Positions 52,489 through 60,170 of a DNA stretch of 64,000 nt are shown one piece after another. The notes under the pieces are model-generated. The model ran no database searches, had not been told where the DNA came from, and saw only the letters and a list, made by a program, of their open reading frames with translations. Position numbers and translations under genes: made by a program. The stretch comes from Mycobacterium seoulense (GTDB lineage Bacteria > Actinomycetota > Actinomycetes > Mycobacteriales > Mycobacteriaceae). Each line of letters opens with the position of its first letter. Positions within the stretch are counted from its first letter, which is position 1. The DNA lies in NCBI RefSeq assembly GCF_010731595.1, contig NZ_AP022582.1, positions 4,278,001 through 4,342,000 of the forward strand, given 5' to 3'.

Positions 52489-53427
52489 ATGACCGGGGGC
52501 GATGGCACCATCAAAAGCGCTCCAGCCGTATTGGGAGGGTTAGTGGGCGCGCCGGAAGCGCCGCCTCCGATGCCGTTTCCTATGTCCGCGGGTGGAACCA
52601 GCCCCACCGACGGATTACGGGGAGCGCTTGAAACCGCCGGCAACGCCGGTGTGCCGAAAGACGCCGCCGACGCGGCCGCGGCCGACGCGGATCGCCGGGC
52701 GCACGCGGCCGACGCCGCCGCGAAATTCCCTGCCAACGAAGCTGAATCACAGCAGCAAATGCAGAACGTGGGTCAACAAGCGCCGCAGATGATGCAGCAG
52801 ATGCTGCAAAGCATCACGGGTGCCCTCGGCGGCGCGGTCGGCGGCATCATGCAGCCGCTGACGCAGCTGCCGCAGCAGGCAATGCAGGCCGGCCAGAGCG
52901 CGATCCAGCCGCTGATGAGCGCGGTGCAGGGCGGTGCCCACGGAGCGGGGCTCGCGAGCGATGCGCATCTCGTCGACAGTGTCGGCCCGGGCTCCGGAGC
53001 CGGCGGGGGCTCAGGCTTGGGCGGCGGTGCCGGCCTCGGGGGCGGCGGCACCACGCCGGCCAGCTCGCTCGGTCCGCCGCCGGTGCCGACGTCGTCCCCA
53101 CCGACGACGCCAGCCGGGGCGGCCAAGGCGGCCGTGACGCCGCCGGTCAGCGGCGCGCCAACCGTGTCGGGGCAAACCGGCATGGGTGGTATGGGCATGA
53201 TGCCGCCGGGTGCGATGGGGGCAGGCGGCGAAGGAAGCAAGGAGAAGCCACCGGAAAAGCGGATCTCGGCCCCGGGCGTGCCCAACGGTCAGCCCGTCAA
53301 GGGTCGCCTGACGATGCCGCCGAGCCCGCCGGGTCCCAAGCCCGGTGAGGACAAGCCCACGGTCGTCACGAATCGGCCGAATCGCCGGATCGTCATCATG
53401 CCCGCCGACGACGAGGCAAAGGAATAG
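52489..53427 (+). CDS. ESX-2 associated Pro/Gly/Gln-rich protein (Rv3898c-Rv3897c type)
   Basis: A 312-residue protein. An Ala-rich segment (DAADAAAADADRRAHAADAA) is followed by a Gln/Met-rich amphipathic stretch (QQMQNVGQQAPQMMQQMLQS, IMQPLTQLPQQAMQAGQSAI), a Gly/Pro linker and a basic C-terminus (NRPNRRIVIMPADDEAKE). The layout resembles secreted ESX-associated proteins such as EspB/EspK-like linkers, but no family is certain. From memory M. tuberculosis has two shorter genes here (110 and 210 residues). ATG 52489 has GGTGGAGGTGAGG upstream. Confidence 0.75.
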   Translation: MTGGDGTIKSAPAVLGGLVGAPEAPPPMPFPMSAGGTSPTDGLRGALETAGNAGVPKDAADAAAADADRRAHAADAAAKFPANEAESQQQMQNVGQQAPQMMQQMLQSITGALGGAVGGIMQPLTQLPQQAMQAGQSAIQPLMSAVQGGAHGAGLASDAHLVDSVGPGSGAGGGSGLGGGAGLGGGGTTPASSLGPPPVPTSSPPTTPAGAAKAAVTPPVSGAPTVSGQTGMGGMGMMPPGAMGAGGEGSKEKPPEKRISAPGVPNGQPVKGRLTMPPSPPGPKPGEDKPTVVTNRPNRRIVIMPADDEAKE

Positions 53428-53590
53428 GCGGCACCGCAAGCCATTCCCACGCCACCGGAAGGTGAGTGGTCGGGCAACGCGCCCGGCAGTAGGGTCGCTA
53501 CGTGATCAAGCGGGCTTGAACCGTTCGTTATTGACAGCGCGACTGCCTATTCGTGCATGCTATTGAGTACGGATTTTCGCAGGGCAGAGG

Positions 53591-54472
53591 GTGTGGAAAA
53601 AGGGGATGCGGGTGGGGCAGTCGTTGACTGATCCGCTGACGGTGCAGGCGGTGACGGCGCTGTCCCGCGGCCACGGCCTGTTCGCCGGTGAGACCATTCC
53701 CGCTCCGGTCGGCGGCGCCCAGGAACACCCCGAGATCCGGACCAACGGCCTCCCGAGAGCCGCGGCGACAAGGTCGACGAACGCGCTCTACGAACTGCGC
53801 CAGTCGAGCCAAACCGACCGCGCACTTTCTCACATCATGGTGACGGCGCGCGCCGACCACGCGCATGCCAGGGCGGCGACCCGGGCCGTCCTGGACGACG
53901 CGAAGGCCGACGTGACGTCGCCGGCCGACAACCCGATGGCGCGTCGTGAGGCGATGGCCCGGATGGCGGCGAGGCTGCGCACGCAGCATCGGCACATCGT
54001 GAACTCGCGCCGGCGGGCGCGGCTCCTGGCGCTGCGACTGCGGCGGCTGCGCTACCGGCAAAGGCGGACGGCGATGCGAGGCGACCACGGCAGCGGGCGG
54101 GCGGCGGTGGTGGCGGCGATCCGCAAAGCCTTGGACATCAAGGGCATTCACGACCCGGCGGCGCGGGCCCGCTGGGAGCGGGGCATGGACCTGGTGGCCC
54201 GCCGCGAGTCCAACTACAACGCCCACGCGGTCAACGGCTGGGACTCCAACGCGGCACGGGGCACCCCCAGCAAGGGCGCCTGGCAGTTCATCGCGCCCAC
54301 GTTCGCGGCCTACCACGAGCCGGGAACCTCACGCGACATCAGCAATCTGGTGGCACAGGCATGCGCATTCATCAACTATGCGATGGGCCGCTATGGCGTC
54401 GCGGTTGACGCGTCGAATCTGGCTGATCAGATTCAGCAGGCCGATCCTCGCCGAGCACCTAAGGGGTATTGA
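53591..54472 (+). CDS. Lytic transglycosylase-like protein of the ESX-2 locus (Rv3896c type)
   Basis: A 293-residue protein. Residues 1-160 are helical and Arg/Ala-rich, without a clear signal peptide. Residues about 195-275 form a goose-lysozyme/SLT-like domain, with the catalytic Glu 206 in LVARRESNYNAHAVNGWDSN and then GAWQFIAPTFAAYHEPG, CAFINYAMGRYGV. It should cleave peptidoglycan glycan strands, helping the secretion machine through the wall (inference). GTG 53591 follows GCAGAGG. A TTGACA hexamer at 53531-53536 may belong to its promoter. It ends two bases before eccB. Confidence 0.82.
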   Translation: MWKKGMRVGQSLTDPLTVQAVTALSRGHGLFAGETIPAPVGGAQEHPEIRTNGLPRAAATRSTNALYELRQSSQTDRALSHIMVTARADHAHARAATRAVLDDAKADVTSPADNPMARREAMARMAARLRTQHRHIVNSRRRARLLALRLRRLRYRQRRTAMRGDHGSGRAAVVAAIRKALDIKGIHDPAARARWERGMDLVARRESNYNAHAVNGWDSNAARGTPSKGAWQFIAPTFAAYHEPGTSRDISNLVAQACAFINYAMGRYGVAVDASNLADQIQQADPRRAPKGY

Positions 54473-54474
54473 GC

Positions 54475-55962
54475 ATGCCGCTGAGTTTGTCGAATCGCGA
54501 CCAGAACTCCGGTCACCTGTTCTACAACCGACGGCTGCGGGCGGCGACCACCCGATTCTCGGTGCGCATGAAGCACGACGACCGCAAGCAGACCGCCGCC
54601 CTGGTGTTGTCGATCCTGCTGGTGGCCATCGCCGCCGGGTGGATGATGCTGCTGAACGTCCTGAAACCGACTGGGGCAGTAGGTCAATCGGCCATCATCG
54701 GCGACCGCGATTCCGGCGCCATCTACGCCCGTATCGACGGCCGCCTCTATCCCGCCCTGAACTTGACGTCGGCCCGGCTGGCCACCGGGACGGCGAACCC
54801 GCCGACGTGGGTGAAGCGCAGCGAGATCGCGAAGTACCCGACCGGCCCGCTGATCGGCATTCCGGGGGCGCCGGCAGCGATGCCCGTGAACCGGGGCGCG
54901 ATCTCGGCGTGGGCGGTGTGCGATACCGCCGGGCGCCCGCGCAGCGGGGAGAAGCCGGTCGTCACGTCAATCGCCGGCACACTCGACGGCGGCGGCCGCG
55001 CGGCGCCGCTGGCCGACGACGCCGGAGTGCTCGTGACGTTCGAGGGAAGCACGTACGTGATCTGGGGCGGCAAGCGCTCGCAGGTTGATCCGGCCAGCAG
55101 AGCGATCACCCTGAGTCTCGGGCTGGACCCCGGAGTGACCTCGCCCGTTGAGATTTCGCGCGCGCTGTACGACGGGCTGCCCGCGACCGAGCCGCTGCGC
55201 GTCCCGGACGTCCCTCAGGCGGGCGCGCCGTCGACATGGGTGTCCGGCTCGCAGGTGGGCGCGGTGTTGCAGGCCCAGACCGCCGGCGGCGGCAAGCAGT
55301 TCTACGTGCTGCTGCCCGACGGGGTGCAGAAGATCACCAGCTTCGTCGCGGACCTGCTCCGCAGCGCGAACTCCTACGGGTCGACGGCGCCGCGCGTCGT
55401 TACGCCCGACGTGCTGGTCAACATTCCCCAGGTGAATTCGCTGGCGGTGGACTACTACCCGACGAAGCGGCTGAATTTCGTTGACACGGCGGCGAATCCG
55501 ACCACATGCGTCGGCTGGGAGAAGGGCTCGACAGACCCGCAGGCTCGCGTGGTCATCTACAACGGGCGGGGCCTGCCGGTGTACTCCTACCTCGACGACC
55601 GGATCGTGCACCTGGTGCGCGACGACCGCAACCCGGGATCGGTGGTCGCCAACCAGGTGCTGGTGCTGCCGGGGGCGGCCAACTTCGTCACCTCGACCAG
55701 CGGGGTGATCACCTCGGATTCCCGCGAGTCGTTGTTCTGGGTGTCCGACAACGGCGTTCGGTTCGGCATCGCCGCCAACGACGACACCATGCGCGCGCTC
55801 GGCCTCGATGCTGCCTCGGCGGTCCAGGCGCCGTGGCCGTTGCTGCGCACGTTCGCCGCGGGCCCGGCGCTGTCGCGGGAGGCGGCGCTCGTGGCGCGTG
55901 ACACGGTGCCGGCACTGGGCAGGGCGGCGGTGGTCACGACATCGGCGAAGGCGGGAGGCTAG
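54475..55962 (+). CDS. eccB2: EccB2, type VII secretion core component
   Basis: A 495-residue EccB, the length of M. tuberculosis EccB2. A short cytoplasmic start (MPLSLSNRDQNSGHLFYNRR) leads to one membrane helix at about 42-62 (AALVLSILLVAIAAGWMMLL) and a large periplasmic domain of R1-R4 repeats around a core (DGRLYPALNLTSARLATG, FYVLLPDGVQKITSFVADLL, VLPGAANFVTSTSGVITSDS). The conserved cysteines of CDTAGR and TTCVGWEK likely bond. EccB contacts EccC and EccD in the membrane complex. ATG 54475 is preferred to TTG 54469 by homology. It lies three bases before eccC. Confidence 0.95.
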   Translation: MPLSLSNRDQNSGHLFYNRRLRAATTRFSVRMKHDDRKQTAALVLSILLVAIAAGWMMLLNVLKPTGAVGQSAIIGDRDSGAIYARIDGRLYPALNLTSARLATGTANPPTWVKRSEIAKYPTGPLIGIPGAPAAMPVNRGAISAWAVCDTAGRPRSGEKPVVTSIAGTLDGGGRAAPLADDAGVLVTFEGSTYVIWGGKRSQVDPASRAITLSLGLDPGVTSPVEISRALYDGLPATEPLRVPDVPQAGAPSTWVSGSQVGAVLQAQTAGGGKQFYVLLPDGVQKITSFVADLLRSANSYGSTAPRVVTPDVLVNIPQVNSLAVDYYPTKRLNFVDTAANPTTCVGWEKGSTDPQARVVIYNGRGLPVYSYLDDRIVHLVRDDRNPGSVVANQVLVLPGAANFVTSTSGVITSDSRESLFWVSDNGVRFGIAANDDTMRALGLDAASAVQAPWPLLRTFAAGPALSREAALVARDTVPALGRAAVVTTSAKAGG

Positions 55963-55964
55963 GG

Positions 55965-58900
55965 ATGTCCAAGAAAGCGTTTCCCATCAACCGGGTCAAG
56001 ATCGAACCGCCGAAACCCGTTCGGGTGGCGCCGAATGCGCCGATCGCGCTGCCGGAGCGCGAACCCCGCAACATCTGGGTGATGATCGGGGTGCCGGCGC
56101 TGATCGTGGCGCTCATCGGCACCATCGTCATGCTCTACGTGTCCGGGGTGCGCAGCCTGTCGACCGGGTTCTTCCCGCTGATGGGCATCGGCGCGTTCAG
56201 CATGCTGGCGTTCTCCGGACGTTTCGGGCGGGCCCGCAAGATCACCTGGGGCGAAATGGAAAAGGGCCGCCGCCGCTACCTGCGGGACCTCGACTCCAAC
56301 CGCGACGAGATCCAGACCGCGGTGTGCGCGCAGCGTGAATGGCAGAACGCGCTGCACTCGGATCCGCGCGGGCTGGGGGCGATCATCGGCGGCCCGCGGA
56401 TGTGGGAACGCGGCCGCGGCGATGCGGATTTCCTGGAGGTGCGGCTGGGCACCGGCGTGCAGCACGCCCCCGACTCCGTCTTGTCGGTCACGTGGCCCGA
56501 CATAGCCTCCGACGAGGAGCTCGAACCCGTCACCGGGCAGGCGCTGCGCGATTTCATCTTGGAGCAGCGCAAGATTCGTGATATCGCCAAGGTGGTCAAC
56601 CTGCGATCGGCGCCCGGTTTCAGCTTCGTCGGCGACGAACTGGACCGGCTGCGCTCGTTGATGCGTTCGGTGTTGTGCTCGCTGGCGGTCTTCCACAATC
56701 CGCGCGACCTGAAATTGATGGTGGTCACCCGCAACCCCGAGGTGTGGTCGTGGATGGTGTGGCTGCCGCACAACCTGCACGACGAGCTGTTCGACGCGTG
56801 CGGCTGGCGGCGGCTGGTGTTCGCCACACCGGAGGAGCTCGAGGAGACCCTCGGTGCGGAGCTGCACATGAAAGGAAAGCGCGGCGCGTGGACACCGCTC
56901 GCGGCGGCGAGCCCCACCGCGATGGGATCGGCACTCGAGACCGGCACCGACACTGCCCACCTGGGACCGCACCTGGTGATCGTCGACGACAACACCGGCA
57001 GCCCCGACGCGTGGGAGAGCGTGGTGGGGCAGGTCGGCAAGGCAGGAATCACTTTGCTGCGCATAGCATCCCGGGTAGGCACCGGCGTGGGCTTCGCCCA
57101 GGACCAGATATTCGAAATGGGCGAGCGACACAGCGTTCCGGTCAACGGCGAGGTCAGGTTCGGCCGGAACGGGTTCGACGCCGACGGTGAGGATGGGCGC
57201 CCGGCGCCGTTGTTACGGGTGCGCGGCAAGTTCTTCGCCCACGCCGACCAGCTGTCGATCCACCGTGCCTACCGGTACGCCCGGGCGATGGCCCGGTGGT
57301 CACCGACCAGCCGCAGCGAGATCGCGGATTCGACGGGCGGCGCCGCCGAATTGCTGCGCGGCCTGGGCATCATCGATCCGCGCGAACTGGACGTCGACCG
57401 GTTGTGGGCCGAGCGCCGCGGCCGCGGCGACGAGCGGTGGTGCGAAATCCCGGTCGGCGCCAAACCCACCGGCGAACTGCAGAACATCATCATCCGCGCG
57501 AAAGACTTCGGCGGCTTCGGGTTTCACTCCGTGGTCATCGGCACCAGTGGTTCGGGAAAGTCGGAGTTCTTCCTGTCCCTGGTCTACGGCATCGCGCTGA
57601 CCCACTCCCCGGAAGCGTTCAACGTCATCTTCGTCGACATGAAGTTCGAGTCGGCGGCCCAGGACATTCTGGGCATCCCGCACGTCGTGGCGGCGCTGTC
57701 GAACCTGGGCAAGGACGAGCGGCATCTGGCGGAGCGGATGCGCAGGGTCATCGACGGCGAGATCAAGCAGCGCTATGAGCTGTTCACTTCGGTGGGCGCG
57801 CGCGACGCCAACGACTACGAAGAGATCCGGCTGGCCGGACGAGACCTGCCGCCGGTGCCCGTCCTGCTCGTCATCGTCGACGAGTACCTGGAACTCTTTG
57901 CCAATCACGAGAAGTGGATCAATCTGATCATCCACATCGGTCAGGAAGGCCGCGGCGCCAACGTCTTCTTCATGCTCGGCGGGCAGCGGCTGGACCTGTC
58001 GTCGCTGCAGAAGGTCAAGTCCAACATCGCGTTCCGGATCGCGCTGCGCGCCGAATCGGGTGACGACAGCCGCGAGGTGATCGGTTCGGACGCCGCATAC
58101 CACCTGCCGTCGAAGGAGAACGGCTTCGCCCTGCTGAAGGTGGGGCCGCGCGACCTCGAACCGTTCCGCTGCTTCTACCTCTCGGCTCCCTTCGTGGTGC
58201 CCAAGGGCAAGGAGGTCGCGACCACCGTCGACATGACCCTGACCAAGCCGCGGCTCTACAACTGGCAGTACCAGCCGCTGGAGGCGGCCGACGCAGCGGC
58301 GCTGGAAGCGGCGGCGGCGGCCGACACCGAGCCCGACGAATTCCTTTATCACGATGACGGTTTCAAACGGAAGAAGATCGTCGACGTGCTGCGCGAATCG
58401 TTGCAGCATGTTCCGCACCGGGCGCCCCGGCGGCCCTGGCTCGAGCCGCTGGAGGACCCGGAGCCCGTCGACGTCCTGGTGTCGGCTTACCGGGGCAAGC
58501 CGTGGCACGTGGACTACGGCCAGAACGCGGGGCTGATGTTCCCGGTCGGCGTCATGGACATCCCCGAGGAGTCCAAGCAGGTCGTGCACGCCGTCGATGC
58601 GCTGCGCAGCAACGTGATCGTGGTGGGGGCCAAGCAGCGGGGCAAGACGACCACGCTGATGACGCTGATGTCTTCGGCGGCAACGATGTACAGCCCGGCA
58701 CGCGTGACGTTCTTCTGCATCGGCGGCGCCACTCTGGCTCAGGTAGCGTCGCTGCCGCACGTCACCGACATCGTGTCGCCGAAGGACGCCGAGGGTATCG
58801 AGCGCATCTTGAGCAGCATGGACGCGTTGATCGACGCGCGTGAGGATTCGTTCCGGCGGCTGAAGATCGACCTCGACGGCTTCCGCGAGCGCCGCTTCGC

Positions 58901-60170
58901 ACCGGGCAGCGACGGGCTGGGCGGCACCGACCCCAACGATCCCTTCGGTGACGTGTTCGTCGTGGTGGATGACTACGACGACGTGTACTCCAAGGACACC
59001 GTCCTGGGCGACCGCATCATCTCGTTGAGCAGCCGCGGCCCCGAGTACGGGGTCCACGTGATGTGCAGTGCGGGCGGATGGATTCACGGCCAGCGGCAGA
59101 GCCTGCTGCAAAACGCCACGGCGCGAATCCAATTGCGGCTGGCCGACCCGAGCGAAAGCCAGATGGGCCACTCGTCGCTCGAATCACGTGACGCCGCCCG
59201 CCGGACGCTGAACAGGCCGGGCTTCGGTCTGACGGACAGCCTGCACGAGCTCAGGGTGGGTGTCCCGGCGCTCGCCGACCCCGCCACCGGCGCGCTGGTC
59301 AGCATCATCGACGTCGGGGCGCGGATCGCCGACGTTGCGGGCGTCACCAAACACGCCACCCTGCAGCGTCTTCCGCAGCGCATCGAGTTGCGCGCGATCC
59401 TGGAATACGACGCGGCGCACCCCAGTGGCGACGACCTGTCGATCGCGTTCGCGATCGGCGAGCGCCACGAGCTGGGCCCGGTTCCGCTCAAGCTCCGGGA
59501 AAGCCCGGGCTTGATGATCCTGGGGCGGCAGGGCTGCGGCAAGACGCTGTCGCTGGTGTCGATCGGCGAGGCGATCATGAGCCGGTTCAGCCCCGAGGAG
59601 GCGCAACTGACGCTCATCGACCCTAAAACCGCCCCGCACGGGCTGCGAGATCTGAGCGGACCCGGCTATGTGCGCGCGTATGCCTACGACCAAGACGAGA
59701 TCGACGAGGTGATAACTCAACTGGCGCAACAGATCCTGCTGCCCCGACTGCCTCCGAAGGGCCTGAGCCAGGAGGAGCTGCGCGCGCTCAAGCCGTGGGA
59801 GGGCCCGCGGCATTTCGTGCTGATCGACGATGCGCAGGATCTGCGCCCCGATCAGAGCTACCCGCCCAAACCCCCGGTGGGGGCGGCGTTGTGGAAGCTG
59901 ATGGAACGCGCCCGGCAGATCGGCCTGCACGTCTTCACCACCCGCAACAGCGCGAACTGGGCGACGCTGCAGATGGATCCGTGGATGCGGTTCCAGAACT
60001 CGGCGAAGGTGGCGCAGCTCTACATGGACAACGACCCGCAAAACCGGATCAACCGTTCGGTCCGCGCCCAGGCGCTGCCGCCGGGACGCGGCCTGATGGT
60101 GAGCGCCGACGGCGACGTCGAGGGCGTGCTGGTGGGGTTGCCGTCTACCGTCGTGATCCCGCGGCAGTAG
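55965..60170 (+). CDS. eccC2: EccC2, type VII secretion FtsK/SpoIIIE ATPase
   Basis: A 1401-residue single-chain EccC, complete (M. tuberculosis EccC2 is about 1396). Two membrane helices lie near residues 38-83 (VMIGVPALIVALIGTIVMLY), then a DUF domain and three FtsK-type ATPase domains. Walker A motifs: IGTSGSGKSE (about 525), VGAKQRGKTTT (about 888) and LGRQGCGKTLS (about 1186). Walker B regions: LLVIVDEYLEL, VFVVVDDYDDV and HFVLIDDAQDL. The first domain has the full catalytic set; the others are typical regulatory domains. It powers export and recognises Esx substrates. No PE, PPE or esx gene follows, and its last 26 bases overlap the 3' end of mmpL on the other strand. Confidence 0.95.
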   Translation: MSKKAFPINRVKIEPPKPVRVAPNAPIALPEREPRNIWVMIGVPALIVALIGTIVMLYVSGVRSLSTGFFPLMGIGAFSMLAFSGRFGRARKITWGEMEKGRRRYLRDLDSNRDEIQTAVCAQREWQNALHSDPRGLGAIIGGPRMWERGRGDADFLEVRLGTGVQHAPDSVLSVTWPDIASDEELEPVTGQALRDFILEQRKIRDIAKVVNLRSAPGFSFVGDELDRLRSLMRSVLCSLAVFHNPRDLKLMVVTRNPEVWSWMVWLPHNLHDELFDACGWRRLVFATPEELEETLGAELHMKGKRGAWTPLAAASPTAMGSALETGTDTAHLGPHLVIVDDNTGSPDAWESVVGQVGKAGITLLRIASRVGTGVGFAQDQIFEMGERHSVPVNGEVRFGRNGFDADGEDGRPAPLLRVRGKFFAHADQLSIHRAYRYARAMARWSPTSRSEIADSTGGAAELLRGLGIIDPRELDVDRLWAERRGRGDERWCEIPVGAKPTGELQNIIIRAKDFGGFGFHSVVIGTSGSGKSEFFLSLVYGIALTHSPEAFNVIFVDMKFESAAQDILGIPHVVAALSNLGKDERHLAERMRRVIDGEIKQRYELFTSVGARDANDYEEIRLAGRDLPPVPVLLVIVDEYLELFANHEKWINLIIHIGQEGRGANVFFMLGGQRLDLSSLQKVKSNIAFRIALRAESGDDSREVIGSDAAYHLPSKENGFALLKVGPRDLEPFRCFYLSAPFVVPKGKEVATTVDMTLTKPRLYNWQYQPLEAADAAALEAAAAADTEPDEFLYHDDGFKRKKIVDVLRESLQHVPHRAPRRPWLEPLEDPEPVDVLVSAYRGKPWHVDYGQNAGLMFPVGVMDIPEESKQVVHAVDALRSNVIVVGAKQRGKTTTLMTLMSSAATMYSPARVTFFCIGGATLAQVASLPHVTDIVSPKDAEGIERILSSMDALIDAREDSFRRLKIDLDGFRERRFAPGSDGLGGTDPNDPFGDVFVVVDDYDDVYSKDTVLGDRIISLSSRGPEYGVHVMCSAGGWIHGQRQSLLQNATARIQLRLADPSESQMGHSSLESRDAARRTLNRPGFGLTDSLHELRVGVPALADPATGALVSIIDVGARIADVAGVTKHATLQRLPQRIELRAILEYDAAHPSGDDLSIAFAIGERHELGPVPLKLRESPGLMILGRQGCGKTLSLVSIGEAIMSRFSPEEAQLTLIDPKTAPHGLRDLSGPGYVRAYAYDQDEIDEVITQLAQQILLPRLPPKGLSQEELRALKPWEGPRHFVLIDDAQDLRPDQSYPPKPPVGAALWKLMERARQIGLHVFTTRNSANWATLQMDPWMRFQNSAKVAQLYMDNDPQNRINRSVRAQALPPGRGLMVSADGDVEGVLVGLPSTVVIPRQ

